A DNA stretch of 64,000 nucleotides, taken from Streptomyces sp. DH41. Lineage in GTDB: Bacteria; Actinomycetota; Actinomycetes; Streptomycetales; Streptomycetaceae. The stretch spans positions 124,001 through 188,000 of the forward strand of contig NZ_JARVKY010000011.1 in the NCBI RefSeq assembly GCF_029813785.1. The letters run 5' to 3'. This document shows, in pieces, positions 8,228 through 18,777 of the stretch. A program made the translations under genes and the position numbers. How positions within the stretch are numbered: the stretch's first letter is position 1; each line of letters starts with the position of its first letter. The notes under the pieces are model-generated. The model made no database searches. It was not told the origin of the DNA and saw only the letters and a list, made by a program, of their open reading frames with translations.

Positions 8228-9373
8228 ATGGACGAGGCCCTGCTCCGGAGCCTCACGCCGAGCGTGCTCGGCATCCTCGTCCGCCGCGGAGCCGACTTCG
8301 CGGCGGCCGAGGACGCCGTGCAGGACGCGCTGGCAGAAGCGGTCCGCGTCTGGCCGGCCGACCCTCCCCGGGACCCCAAGGGCTGGCTGGTCACCGTGGC
8401 CTGGCGGCGGTTCCTCGACGCGACCCGGGCGGAACTGGCCCGGCGCCGCCGTGAGGACCTCGTCGACGAGGAGCCGGCGCCCGGTCCCGCGGTGGCGGTG
8501 GACGACACCCTCCAGCTGTACTTCCTGTGCGCCCACCCGTCGCTGACGCCGTCGTCCGCGGTCGCCCTCACGCTGCGCGCCGTCGGCGGGCTGACCACGC
8601 GCCAGATCGCCCGGGCCTACCTGGTGCCGGAGGCGACCATGGCGCAGCGGATCAGCCGGGCCAAGCGCACCGTCTCGGGGGTGCGCTTCGACCGGCCCGG
8701 CGACGTCGCCACCGTGCTGCGCGTCCTCTACCTGGTCTTCAACGAGGGCTACTCCGGGGACGTCGACCTCGCCGCCGAGGCCGTCCGGCTCACCCGGCAG
8801 CTCGCGGCCGCGATCGACCACCCCGAGGTGGCGGGGCTGCTCGCGCTCATGCTGCTGCACCATGCCCGGCGCGCCGCCCGGACGGCGCCCGACGGCAGCC
8901 TGGTGCCGCTGGCCGAGCAGGACCGCGAGCGGTGGGACACCGAGTCGATCGCCGAGGGCGTGGCGATTCTGCGGGCGGCCCTCGCCCGCGACCGGCTGGG
9001 CGAGTTCCAGGCCCAGGCCGCCGTCGCGGCACTCCACGCCGACGCGCCCACCGCCGAGGAGACCGACTGGGCACAGATCGTCGAGTGGTACGACGAGCTC
9101 GCGCGGCTGACCGACAGCCCGGTCGTCCGTCTCAACCGTGCGGTGGCCGTCGGTGAGGCCGACGGGCCACGCGCCGGCCTCGCCGCGCTCGCCGCGCTGG
9201 ACGGCTCGCTGCCTCGCCACACCGCGGTGGCGGCGTACCTCCACGAGCGCGACGGCGACCTGGCGACCGCGGCGCGGTTGTACGCCGAGGCCGCCCGGAA
9301 GGCACCCAACCTCGCCGAGCGCGACCATCTGACGCGCCAGGCGGCCCGGCTCAACTCCCGCCGGCGCCCCTGA
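8228..9373 (+). CDS. ECF42-type RNA polymerase sigma factor
   Basis: This sigma factor has 381 residues, about twice the length of a simple ECF factor. Region 2 (about residues 10-75, with DFAAAEDAVQDAL and PKGWLVTVAWRRFLD) and region 4 (about 105-165, with LTTRQIARAYLVPEATMAQRI) are followed by a ~200-residue TPR/DUF6596-like C-terminal extension rich in short helical repeats. That extension and the coupled DGPF gene define the ECF42 group, which lacks an anti-sigma factor; the extension is thought to control activity. The ATG at 8228 is chosen. A GTG at 8216 overlapping the previous stop is an alternative start with strict coupling. Confidence 0.92.
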   Translation: MDEALLRSLTPSVLGILVRRGADFAAAEDAVQDALAEAVRVWPADPPRDPKGWLVTVAWRRFLDATRAELARRRREDLVDEEPAPGPAVAVDDTLQLYFLCAHPSLTPSSAVALTLRAVGGLTTRQIARAYLVPEATMAQRISRAKRTVSGVRFDRPGDVATVLRVLYLVFNEGYSGDVDLAAEAVRLTRQLAAAIDHPEVAGLLALMLLHHARRAARTAPDGSLVPLAEQDRERWDTESIAEGVAILRAALARDRLGEFQAQAAVAALHADAPTAEETDWAQIVEWYDELARLTDSPVVRLNRAVAVGEADGPRAGLAALAALDGSLPRHTAVAAYLHERDGDLATAARLYAEAARKAPNLAERDHLTRQAARLNSRRRP

Positions 9374-9478
9374 CCGGTCGCACCCGGACGCCTCCGCGGC
9401 ACTCGGCGCGACCGTCGCGGTCACCCACCCCGATCCCGCGCCCCTCACGCATTGACATGAACGCGTCTCAGCGCAACG

Positions 9479-9494
9479 CTGAGAGCGCTCTCAG
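9479..9494. promoter_or_regulatory. 16-bp perfect palindrome, LacI-type operator
   Basis: CTGAGAGCGCTCTCAG is a perfect 16-bp palindrome 46 bp before the GTG of the GH64 glucanase gene. Its core matches 12 of 14 positions of the streptomycete CebR operator TGGGAGCGCTCCCA, which LacI-family sugar regulators bind. I infer repression lifted by a beta-glucan oligosaccharide. No LacI-family gene is in the window. Confidence 0.75.
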
Positions 9495-9539
9495 AATCGG
9501 TACGGACCAATTCCCCCCACACCCGCACGGAGGTGGAGA

Positions 9540-10736
9540 GTGCTCGCAAGCCTCAAACACCGTCTGCTCGCCGTGGCCACGGCCGCGGGCCTGGCCGGCG
9601 CCCTGCTCACGTTCGGCGCCGCGCCACCCGCGGACGCCGCGGTGCCCGCCACCATCCCCCTGAAGATCACCAACAACTCCAGTCGCGGCGAGCCGGTCCA
9701 CATCTACAACCTGGGCACCTCGCTGACGACGGGGCAGCAGGGCTGGGCCGACGCGAACGGCACCTTCCACGCCTGGCCCGCCGGCGGCAATCCACCCACT
9801 CCCGCCCCGGACGCCTCCATCCCCGGGCCGGCCGCGGGACAGACCAAGACGATCCGGATACCCAAGCTCTCAGGACGCGTCTACTTCTCGTACGGCCAGA
9901 AGCTCGACTTCCGGCTGGCCACCGGAGGCCTGGTGCAACCGGCCGTCCAGAACCCGAGTGACCCCAACCGCGACATCCTGTTCAACTGGTCCGAGTACAC
10001 GCTCAACGACTCCGGGCTGTGGCTGAACAGCACCCAGGTCGACATGTTCTCCGCGCCCTACACGGTCGGCGTGCAGCGGGCGGACGGCAGCGTGAGCAGC
10101 GCCGGGCGGCTCAAGGCCGGTGGGTACAACGCGGTGTTCAACGCTCTGCGCGCGCAGCCCGGCTGGGGCGGGCTGATCCAGACACGGTCCGACGGCACCG
10201 TCCTGCGGGCGCTGTCCCCGCTGTACGGGCTGGAGACCGGGGCGCTGCCCGCGTCGGTCATGGACGACCACATCAACGGCGTCTGGCAGAAGTACACGAC
10301 GACCACCCTCACCGTCACGCCGTTCGCGGACCGGCCGAACACCAAGTACTCCGGGCGCGTCTCGGGCGGCGTCATGCACTTCACCGACAGCGCCGGTGCG
10401 GTCGTCACGAGCTTCCAGAAGCCCGACGCCTCCAGTGTCTTCGGCTGTCACAAGCTCCTGGACGCCCCCAACGACCAGGTACGCGGGCCGATCTCCCGCA
10501 CACTGTGCGCCGGCTTCAACCGCTCGACGCTGCTGAGCAACCCGGACCAGCCGGACGCCTCGGCGGCGGACTTCTACAAGGAGTCCGTGACCAACCACTA
10601 CGCCCGGGTCATCCACGACCGGATGGCCGACGGCAAGGCGTACGCCTTCGCCTTCGACGACGTCGGCCACCACGAGTCGCTGGTGCACGACGGCGATCCG
10701 GCCGAGGCGCGGCTCACGCTCGACCCGCTCGACTGA
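9540..10736 (+). CDS. secreted GH64 beta-1,3-glucanase
   Basis: This is a secreted glycoside hydrolase family 64 (laminaripentaose-producing type) endo-beta-1,3-glucanase of 398 residues. A signal peptide spans about residues 1-34 (KHR, hydrophobic core, cleavage near ADAAVP). The mature protein begins with the family-typical IPLKITNNSSRGEPVHIYNL and contains the strongly conserved VYFSYGQKLDFRL near residues 115-127. It would degrade fungal cell wall or callose glucan outside the cell. The GTG start at 9540 is supported by GGAGGTGGAGA just upstream. The palindrome at 9479 suggests substrate induction, and a hairpin terminator follows at 10762. Confidence 0.94.
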   Translation: MLASLKHRLLAVATAAGLAGALLTFGAAPPADAAVPATIPLKITNNSSRGEPVHIYNLGTSLTTGQQGWADANGTFHAWPAGGNPPTPAPDASIPGPAAGQTKTIRIPKLSGRVYFSYGQKLDFRLATGGLVQPAVQNPSDPNRDILFNWSEYTLNDSGLWLNSTQVDMFSAPYTVGVQRADGSVSSAGRLKAGGYNAVFNALRAQPGWGGLIQTRSDGTVLRALSPLYGLETGALPASVMDDHINGVWQKYTTTTLTVTPFADRPNTKYSGRVSGGVMHFTDSAGAVVTSFQKPDASSVFGCHKLLDAPNDQVRGPISRTLCAGFNRSTLLSNPDQPDASAADFYKESVTNHYARVIHDRMADGKAYAFAFDDVGHHESLVHDGDPAEARLTLDPLD

Positions 10737-10761
10737 CCCGGCAACTGACCCGGCGCACGAA

Positions 10762-10802
10762 ACCGCCCCCGGCCTCCGCTCATACCGGAAGCCGGGGGTG
10801 GT
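10762..10802. terminator. bidirectional hairpin terminator
   Basis: ACCGCCCCCGGC pairs with GCCGGGGGTGGT (12 bp with one G-T pair) across a 17-nt loop. It sits between the convergent GH64 and GMC oxidoreductase genes. There is no U-tract, as is common in Streptomyces. Confidence 0.75.
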
Positions 10803-10899
10803 CTCACGAGGGGGGCCGTCGCCGGGGGCGGCTGTGCGATGCCGCGGCCCGCGCCCGCGTCCGCGCTGCCGGCCGGCGTTCCGGGAACGGCCGTCGGGT

Positions 10900-12459
10900 C
10901 TACCCTTCCAGGGCCGTCGGCCGCGGGGCCGGCCGGGCTGTGATGAGGTCCGCCGCGCGTTCGGCGGCGAGCAGCACGGTGACCATCGGGTTGATGGTCG
11001 GCATGGTGGGGAAGACGGACGCGTCCACGATCCGCAGCCCGTCGTGTCCACGCAGCCGCAACTGGGGATCGACGACCGCCATGGGGTCGTCCTCGGCACC
11101 CATCCGGCAGGTACCTGCCGGATGGTAGACGGTGTGGGCGGCGCGGCGCCCGTACTCGGACAGGTCGGCGTCCGAGCGTACGTCCGGTCCCGGCGCCACC
11201 TCGCGCAGCAGCCAGTCGCTGAGCGGGGCGGTGGACGCCACTTCGCGGGCGATCCGCAGGCCGTCGACGATCGTGCGCTCGTCGTACCCGTCCGGGTCGG
11301 TGAAGTAGCGGAAGTCCAGCGCCGGTTTGACGTCCGGATCCGCGCCGCGCAGCCACATGCGGCCGACGGAACGGGCACGCGGCACGTTCGGAGTCATGCA
11401 GACGCCGTGCTCGGGGACGGGATAGCCCAGCCGTGCGGTGTTGGTGGTGAACGGCACCTGGTAGAAGTGGAACATCAGGTCCGGGCGCGGTCCGCCCGCC
11501 GGGTCGCGGCGCAGGAAGAGGCCGGCGTCGGAGTCCATGGCCGAGTTGGGCGGCAGCGGTTCACGGGTCTCCCACACCATCACCGACTCGGGGTGGTCCA
11601 GCAGGTTCTCCCCCACCCCGGGCAGGTCCGCGCGGACCTCGATGCCCACATCGCGCAGTTGGCCGGCCGGGCCGATGCCGGAGAGCATCAGCAGTCGGGG
11701 CGTGTCGATCGCCCCGGCGCACAGGAGCACCTCGGCGTCCGCCTCCAGCGTCGAGAGGGAGCCGTCGGGGTTGCGCACCTGGACGCGGGTGAAACGGCCC
11801 TCGCTGTCCGGCAGCAGCCGGTACGCCCAGGTTTCCAGACGCAGCGTCAGGTTCGGCCGGTCCAGGACGGGGTGCAGGTAGGCGACGGAGGCCGAGGAGC
11901 GGGTGTTGGTCGCCGGGTCGTAGGCGAGGGAGAAGAAGCCGGCGCCGTCGGTGAAGGGGCGGGCGTTGAAGTCCTCGACGCGCTGTACGCCGAGCCGGGT
12001 GGTGGCCGCCGTGACGAAGTCCTCGGCGATCGCGTTGCGGTCGTCGGCACCGACGGGCACGATCGTGTTCTGCAGTCGTGTCCGGTACGGCAGGATCGTT
12101 CGGGGCTCCCACCCGGCGCAGCCGCGCTCCACCCACTCGTCGAGGTCCTGCGGGAACGGCAGGAAGCTGATCAGCGTGTTGTGCGAGGAGCAGCCGCCGA
12201 GCACGCGGGCGCGGGAGTGCAGGATGTGCGAGTTGCCGCGCGGCTGCTCCTCGGTGGTGTAGCCGTAGTCGAACTCGGAGCCGAGCAGGTTGATCCAGTT
12301 GCGGAGCCGCAGGATACGTTCGTCGCCGACATCACTGGGGCCGCCCTCCACCACGCAGACACGGCAGGCCGGGTCCTCGCTCAGCCGTGCGGCCAGTACG
12401 CAGCCGGCGGTACCGCCGCCGATGATCAGGTAGTCGTAGGTCGTCGTCTCGTCGTCCAT
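10900..12459 (-). CDS. betA: GMC-family choline dehydrogenase-like oxidoreductase
   Basis: This is an FAD-dependent GMC oxidoreductase of 519 residues. The N-terminal dinucleotide motif YLIIGGGTAGCVLAARL is at residues 10-26, and the GMC signature ARVLGGCSSHN is near 84. The C-terminal HPAGTCRMG and NPMVTVLLAAERAAD complete the family pattern and carry the catalytic His region. It begins 29 nt after the aldehyde dehydrogenase gene on the same strand, the order expected of a choline-to-glycine-betaine operon, so BetA-like choline oxidation is the most likely role; another alcohol substrate is possible. AGAAGG lies 8 nt before the ATG at 12459. Confidence 0.85.
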   Translation of the reverse strand: MDDETTTYDYLIIGGGTAGCVLAARLSEDPACRVCVVEGGPSDVGDERILRLRNWINLLGSEFDYGYTTEEQPRGNSHILHSRARVLGGCSSHNTLISFLPFPQDLDEWVERGCAGWEPRTILPYRTRLQNTIVPVGADDRNAIAEDFVTAATTRLGVQRVEDFNARPFTDGAGFFSLAYDPATNTRSSASVAYLHPVLDRPNLTLRLETWAYRLLPDSEGRFTRVQVRNPDGSLSTLEADAEVLLCAGAIDTPRLLMLSGIGPAGQLRDVGIEVRADLPGVGENLLDHPESVMVWETREPLPPNSAMDSDAGLFLRRDPAGGPRPDLMFHFYQVPFTTNTARLGYPVPEHGVCMTPNVPRARSVGRMWLRGADPDVKPALDFRYFTDPDGYDERTIVDGLRIAREVASTAPLSDWLLREVAPGPDVRSDADLSEYGRRAAHTVYHPAGTCRMGAEDDPMAVVDPQLRLRGHDGLRIVDASVFPTMPTINPMVTVLLAAERAADLITARPAPRPTALEG

Positions 12460-12488
12460 GGCGTCGCCTTCTCTCTCGCCCTGCCCGC

Positions 12489-13955
<1,467 letters not shown>

Positions 13956-14387
13956 CGCAGGCTCCCTCGCTCGTACCCGTCCGGTGCCGACACAGCCACC
14001 GGCACGGCACACCTGGCACCAACATCGTCCGAGGGACCGGCACCGGTCATGCGGACGCACCGGCCGAGGGAGGGTTGGGCGGGGATGTGACCTGGTTGGG
14101 CTAGCCTTCCCGCCTACGCGGTCGGCCCGGGCCGGGCGGGCGGCACCCGCCGGCTGCTTGACCGTCTCCTCCGGTCGGCCCACGTCGGCCGGCACGCGTT
14201 CTCCTCACGCACCGCGTCCAGCCACCGCCACGGTCTGGTCTTGTGCGGGGTGAGGCGCGGGCGGGCGAGTTGGTGAGGGATGCGGCACATGGTGCCGGGC
14301 GGCGGTTCGCTCAGGCACGTCGGCGGGCGGCTGCCGGTGGCTTTCGGGGCCGGGCACCGGGTGCCGGGCGGAGGCTCGCTTCTCCGG
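13956..14387. other. intergenic 432 bp with a 21-bp direct repeat
   Basis: This gap precedes the betB-betA operon and should contain its promoter. It carries two near-identical 21-bp copies of GGTGCCGGGCGG(C/A)GG(T/C)TCGCT at 14291-14311 and 14360-14380, 69 bp apart. No convincing gene is present; frames here lack ribosome sites and family resemblance. Confidence 0.5.
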
Positions 14388-15410
14388 TCACTCGTCCAGT
14401 TCGCGGACCAGAGGGTGATGCGCGCAGCGGAAGCCGCCGGCGAACGCGGCCACCGCGTCGAAGGGAAACGTGTGGACGGTGACGTTCCGGGCGGTCAGCG
14501 CTTCGGCGAGTTCCGCCAGACGTTCATCGACGAGCACCTCCCCGGGACTCATGACGAGGCTGTTCCCCGCGAGGAGGTCCACGGCGGCCCGCAGGCTGAC
14601 GTCGATCAGTTCCCAGTCGGCGACCGGCGTCGGCAAGCCGTCGACGAACTGCTCGCGGCAGACGACCGCCAGACCCTCACGGACGGTGGTGAGGCCGTCG
14701 TCCAGATGGATCACCTGGTCGCTGACCGGCACCTCGTGGACGCGGTAGCCGTCCCCGAGCAGCCGCGCCAGCCACCGCGCGCCCTCCGCGTCGGACGCCG
14801 CGCCGCCCCGGCCGTGGCCGACGAGGATGTCCCGGCCGAGGACCATGACGTCACCGCCTTCGAGGAAGGGACCCGTCGCAGACGCGACCTCGGGCACCGC
14901 TACCGGCGACGGCGGCGGCATCACCGAGTAGCGCGCGCCGCGGGACACGGTCTCCGCGAAGACGGGACGCAGCCCGAAGCGCTCCTTGAAACGGGCGGGC
15001 AGCCGCAGGGCGGCCTCGATGACGTGGTCGCCGACCACGATCATCGGGTCACGGACGAAGGTCTGCATGCTGAACCGGTCGCCGTCGTTCTCGTACACGC
15101 CCAGTTCGTGTTCGGTCAGCTTCCGCGGCCGGCGCACGCTCACTCCGCGACCGGTCAGGAAGCGGACCAGTCCGTCGATCTGCTCGACGCTTCTCGTGTA
15201 TCCCTCCGGGTCCGCTTCGGACCAGAGCCTTCCCGCCCAGCGCGGCAGGTCCCGCCGGGTCGGGCCGGGGAGGAAACGCAGTGAGTCCGGCAGCCCCGCA
15301 CCGAGGCGTTCCGGAACGCGGAAGTCGATGACGCGGCCCACCACGGCCTCCTTCAGGACTCCCCATTCGTGAGTGACGTTGACGCGGTCGAACGGTCGCA
15401 CGGTGGCCAT
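14388..15410 (-). CDS. amidinotransferase/arginine-deiminase-superfamily protein
   Basis: This guanidino-group-modifying enzyme has 340 residues and the amidinotransferase fold. N-terminal VNVTHEWGVLKEAVVGR resembles the NEW...L.EVIVG start of glycine and inosamine amidinotransferases. The acidic motif FLEGGDVMV is at about 178-186, the catalytic His is in VIHLDDGLTT (about 233-242), and the likely nucleophile Cys is in GGFRCAHHP near the C-terminus. The substrate (arginine, methylarginine, or an amidino donor-acceptor pair) cannot be assigned. The ATG at 15410 has AAGGAG 10 nt upstream. It shares strand with betBA but is separated by 432 bp, so co-transcription is uncertain. Confidence 0.82.
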   Translation of the reverse strand: MATVRPFDRVNVTHEWGVLKEAVVGRVIDFRVPERLGAGLPDSLRFLPGPTRRDLPRWAGRLWSEADPEGYTRSVEQIDGLVRFLTGRGVSVRRPRKLTEHELGVYENDGDRFSMQTFVRDPMIVVGDHVIEAALRLPARFKERFGLRPVFAETVSRGARYSVMPPPSPVAVPEVASATGPFLEGGDVMVLGRDILVGHGRGGAASDAEGARWLARLLGDGYRVHEVPVSDQVIHLDDGLTTVREGLAVVCREQFVDGLPTPVADWELIDVSLRAAVDLLAGNSLVMSPGEVLVDERLAELAEALTARNVTVHTFPFDAVAAFAGGFRCAHHPLVRELDE

Positions 15411-15486
15411 GATCGTGTGACTCCTTGTCCTGTCCCGGTGAGCGGCCCGAACCTCGTAAGGCCTGCGACCTGCTGATATGTCCAGC

Positions 15487-15500
15487 GTTTCACGTGAAAC
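15487..15500. other. parS-type ParB binding site
   Basis: GTTTCACGTGAAAC is a perfect 14-bp palindrome identical to the core of the parS site bound by chromosomal ParB. In Streptomyces most such sites cluster around oriC, with a few outliers. No parA, parB, dnaA or other origin gene is in this window. The site lies between the guanidino enzyme gene and the GT39 pseudogene. Confidence 0.85.
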
Positions 15501-15626
15501 CGGCTATTACATCACCGAATGGACGCAAAGGGCGCTGGTCAGTCCGGACGAACCGCGCCATCGGACCCTCACTCCTCAGGAGGACATCCGTGCCGCCCGC
15601 GGACCGTGGGGCGCGGGTGTGGATGT

Positions 15627-17169
15627 TCACGGGACGCGTTCCAGCAGCAGCAGTTGGACATTCGCGAAGACCATGGTGCGTGTGGTGCGGAACTGTCTCA
15701 ACAGGCGTGACTTCCGCTCCTCCATGCCGGCGAGCGGGTTGCTGCCCCGGCCTGCGGAGACGAGTCAGATCCGCTGGTGTCCGACGGCGCAACGACCGGG
15801 GTCCGGGCATTCTCCGGCTTCGTAGTCCCCGCGCCGCTGCGGGGTCTCGTGCAGGAAGACGTCCCTCGGTCTCGGGCCTTCACGCAGCTCGTGGTCGAGG
15901 GCGCGGCGCGCCTTGCGGCGGTGGGTGTAGGCGATGCCGTCGCCCGGGCGCTGGTCGGCGAGGACCGCGGTGGCGACGGCGTGGTAGTCCGGCTCGCGGG
16001 GGGTGTTGCGCGCGATGTCGCTCCGGCCGGACGGCACGGAGGCGCACAGGACGGCGATCAGCGTGAGGGTGACACCTCGGGCCACGGCGGGCCGGGGAGC
16101 GAGCCGGGTGGTGAGCCACTCGATGCCGATGGCCGCCAGCAGGATCCAGGCCGGGACGGTGAAGAGCAGGTAGCGGTCGAGAAAGAGATGCAGCCACTGG
16201 ACTGTCACCAGGGTGATCAGGGACGGGGCCAGAGCCCACAGCGTGAGCGGGGTGAGGTACGGATCCGGGTCGGGGCAGGTTCCCGTCCCTCGGTGTCCGC
16301 GCCGCTCTCTCGCCCTGGCGAACACGACGGCCGCGCCCGCGGCCACGACGGTGGTCACCACCGGGGGACCGGAAGAGCATGTACGGCATGGCGGCGGCGT
16401 CGTTCCAGGCCGGCGTGTTCCACGCGATCTGCCGAGCCTGCTCACGGGCGAGGACGACCAACGGAACGACGGGCACCAGACCACCGAGCGCCGAGGCGCA
16501 CCACGCGGTGACGACACCTCGATCGCCCCGACGCCGCACGCGCAGCACTGTGCCGAGGTGGGCGGCCAGCACCGTCAGGGCCACCAGGTGGGGCCAGCCC
16601 ATGAGAGGGACGGTCACGGCGTACAGGACCCACCGTCGCGGCGCCGGCCGTTCCAGCGCACGCAGCAGCGCGAGGAAGCTCAGCAGTGCCGCCGTCATGG
16701 CGAAGGCGTACGGCCGCGCTTCCTGCCCGTACCGCGCGACGGTCGGGACGAGTGCGAAGAGGGCGCCGGCGACCAGTCCGCCCCGCGTACTGCCCGATAC
16801 CCGGCGGCCGAGCAGTCCTACCAGTCCGCCCGCCACGGCCATGGCGAGTGCGGAGGCCAGCCGCAGGGCGGTGAGGGAGTCGCCGAACACCGACATCCAC
16901 AGGTGCGTGAACACGTAGTAGGGCGCGAGAACGAGGTCGACGTGGAGCGTGAGCTCGTACAGGTCCCGAAAGGCCAGCGATGCCGCCCACCAGGTGGCGT
17001 GCTCGTCCCGCCAGGCGCTCCGGTCGCCCATCCCCCACAGACAGGCGAGCAGTGTCGGCGACGCGGGGGCGTGGAAGACGACACCGAAGCGTCGCCTTCC
17101 ACGCCGGTGGCCGGTTGTGAGGTGGCCAGTTGTTCCTCGCCCGGAGCCGGCCTCGACGTCCCCCGTCAC
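15627..17169 (-). pseudogene. GT39-like membrane glycosyltransferase, frameshift and internal TGA
   Basis: A GTG at 17169 starts a multi-pass membrane protein typical of GT39/ArnT-like mannosyltransferases, with the luminal WRDEHATWW motif near residue 55 and several hydrophobic helices. Two lesions break it. At 16363-16367 a run of five G (five C in the sense) shifts the frame: MPYMLFRSP continues in another frame as VVTTVVAAGAAVV, and one extra C explains it. At 15765 a TGA follows GHQRI, yet the same frame continues as LVSAGRGSNPLAGMEERKS and ends in VQLLLLERVP at 15627. A Trp codon (TGG) fits that position in the family. The product is probably not made. Confidence 0.8.
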
Positions 17170-17251
17170 GGAGCCGAGGATCTCCAGCCCGCCGGATCAC
17201 CATGTGTACGGCGCGTCACCACGAGGCGAACACCTCGCTCACGGCGGTACG

Positions 17252-17869
17252 TCACTTCCCTCGGGCGCCTGCCGACAAGTGGGGGTCACGCCGCATGGCC
17301 CACAACACCGGCCCTCCTCCCGGCAGTCGGAACTCGTCGCGCACGGTGAAGCCGAAGTGCTCGTAGAAGGGGAGGTTGGACGCTTTGGAGGACTCCAGGG
17401 CGACGGGCAGGCCCGCCGCGTCGGCCTTGGCCAGGCCCGAGCGCAACAAGGCGGCTCCGTGTCCCCCGCCCTGCGCGGCCGGGTCGGCGCCGATCACCGC
17501 CAGGTACCAGTGGGGTTCGCGCGGTGTGTGCCCGGCCGCGGCCTCGACGGCCTCGCGGAACAGCTGCGCCCGGTCGCCGAGGATGTTCTGGAGTTCCCGA
17601 ACGGTCTCCGCGTCGGGAACGGCCTGCGCCTGTCCCTGGGGCGGCACCCAGAAGGCAGCCGCCTCATCGGTGCGCTCGCACACACCGTGCCGGGCGTACT
17701 GCCGGGTGAAGAGGGTGGTGAAGTAACGGCCCAACGACGCCTCGCGCGCGGAGTCGTCGGGGAAGAACCAGCGCATCATCGGGTCGTCGTCGAAGGCACG
17801 TGCCAGAGTTCGGCCGACCAGTGCCGCGTCGTCGACCGTTGCCGTCTTCGGAATGCTCGTCATCGACAT
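17252..17869 (-). CDS. GNAT N-acetyltransferase
   Basis: This is a GCN5-related acetyltransferase of 205 residues that uses acetyl-CoA. The CoA-binding segment is in DPAAQGGGHGAALLRSGL (about 133-150), followed by the substrate-side motif LESSKASNLPFYEHFGF. N-terminal RAFDDDPMMRWFFPDD is typical of a large Streptomyces group of unknown substrate. The ATG at 17869 is preferred: CAGAAT, a -10-like hexamer, lies 7 nt before it, suggesting a leaderless message; ATGs at 17878 and 17863 are alternatives. It resembles the GNAT gene at 53963 in domain layout. Its neighbours give no clue to substrate. Confidence 0.87.
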   Translation of the reverse strand: MSMTSIPKTATVDDAALVGRTLARAFDDDPMMRWFFPDDSAREASLGRYFTTLFTRQYARHGVCERTDEAAAFWVPPQGQAQAVPDAETVRELQNILGDRAQLFREAVEAAAGHTPREPHWYLAVIGADPAAQGGGHGAALLRSGLAKADAAGLPVALESSKASNLPFYEHFGFTVRDEFRLPGGGPVLWAMRRDPHLSAGARGK

Positions 17870-18006
17870 ACCGATCATTCTGGCCGCCCGATGATCTTCG
17901 ACGGTCGGCGGGTCCCGGCAGGCCGACGGAGGCCGGGCGCGTGCCGCGCCCGGCGCCCGCCACCCTGTGACGACCGTGACGAGATCCTGATGAGACCCGT
18001 GGGGGG

Positions 18007-18777
18007 TCAGTCGCTCCTGACCGCCACCAGAACGGCGCTGTCGCCGAACTGCCAGACCGACGCGACATGCCGGAAGCCCGCCCGGCGCAGCAACTCGGCG
18101 TGGCGGTCCGCCGCGAGGTCCTCGTCGGCCCCGGTCCCCTCATGGGCCGCGCGGCGCTGGGCGCGCTCGGCGAACAGGTCGGCCAGTTCGGGATCCCGGG
18201 CCGCCGCGGCCCACCATTCCCGCCAGTCCTCGTGGGCGTGGCCGCCCGTCCGCTCGGCGCGGCGGCGGCCCACGTACGCGGTGATGTCCGAGCAGGGTGC
18301 TTCGGCGGGCGGGAAGTGGTCGCCGTTGACGAGTACGCCGCCGGGACGCAGCAGCGCGGCCAGGCGGCGGTACGTGTCCAGCAGTACCGGTTCGGGGAGG
18401 TAGTGCAGAGCCGTGGTCGAGACGGCGGCGTCCAGGGGGCGATCGAGTCCGAGGTCGTCGGTCCAGCCGTCGGCGCCGATCACGGTGTCGACGTAGCGGG
18501 CGGCGTTCGCGTGGTGGGTCCGTCCCAGTTCCAGCAGCAGGGGATCCATGTCGGCGGCGACGATCTCCGCGTCCGGCAGGCGGCCGGCGAGTCTGGCGGC
18601 CAGGGAGCCCGGCCCGCAGCCGAGGTCGAGCAGGAGCGGCCGGGTGCGGCCGGCCGTCACGTACTCGACGACATCCGTGATCACCGTGAACCGCTCCTCG
18701 CGGTCCACGGCGTAGCGCTGCTGCTGTCGCTCCCAGCGCTCCACCCACGTCCTGGCCATCGCCATGCTGATGCCCAT
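18007..18777 (-). CDS. class I SAM-dependent methyltransferase
   Basis: This cytoplasmic methyltransferase has 256 residues. SAM-binding motif I, LLLDLGCGPGSLAARLA, is at about 48-64, the acidic motif II VAADMD near 75, and the post-motif LHYLPEP near 122. The C-terminal half is a substrate cap that includes HEDWREWWAAAARDPE. Members with this layout are common in Streptomyces and mostly unassigned. The ATG at 18777 has AGAGGTGG 9 nt upstream. It follows the PLP operon on the same strand after about 90 bp and might be co-transcribed, but no coupling is seen. Confidence 0.88.
   Translation of the reverse strand: MGISMAMARTWVERWERQQQRYAVDREERFTVITDVVEYVTAGRTRPLLLDLGCGPGSLAARLAGRLPDAEIVAADMDPLLLELGRTHHANAARYVDTVIGADGWTDDLGLDRPLDAAVSTTALHYLPEPVLLDTYRRLAALLRPGGVLVNGDHFPPAEAPCSDITAYVGRRRAERTGGHAHEDWREWWAAAARDPELADLFAERAQRRAAHEGTGADEDLAADRHAELLRRAGFRHVASVWQFGDSAVLVAVRSD

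Noticed and set aside
15478..15825. Plus-strand frame starting next to the parS site
   Set aside because: Its second half is the antisense of the GT39 relic, and it has no ribosome site or family resemblance.
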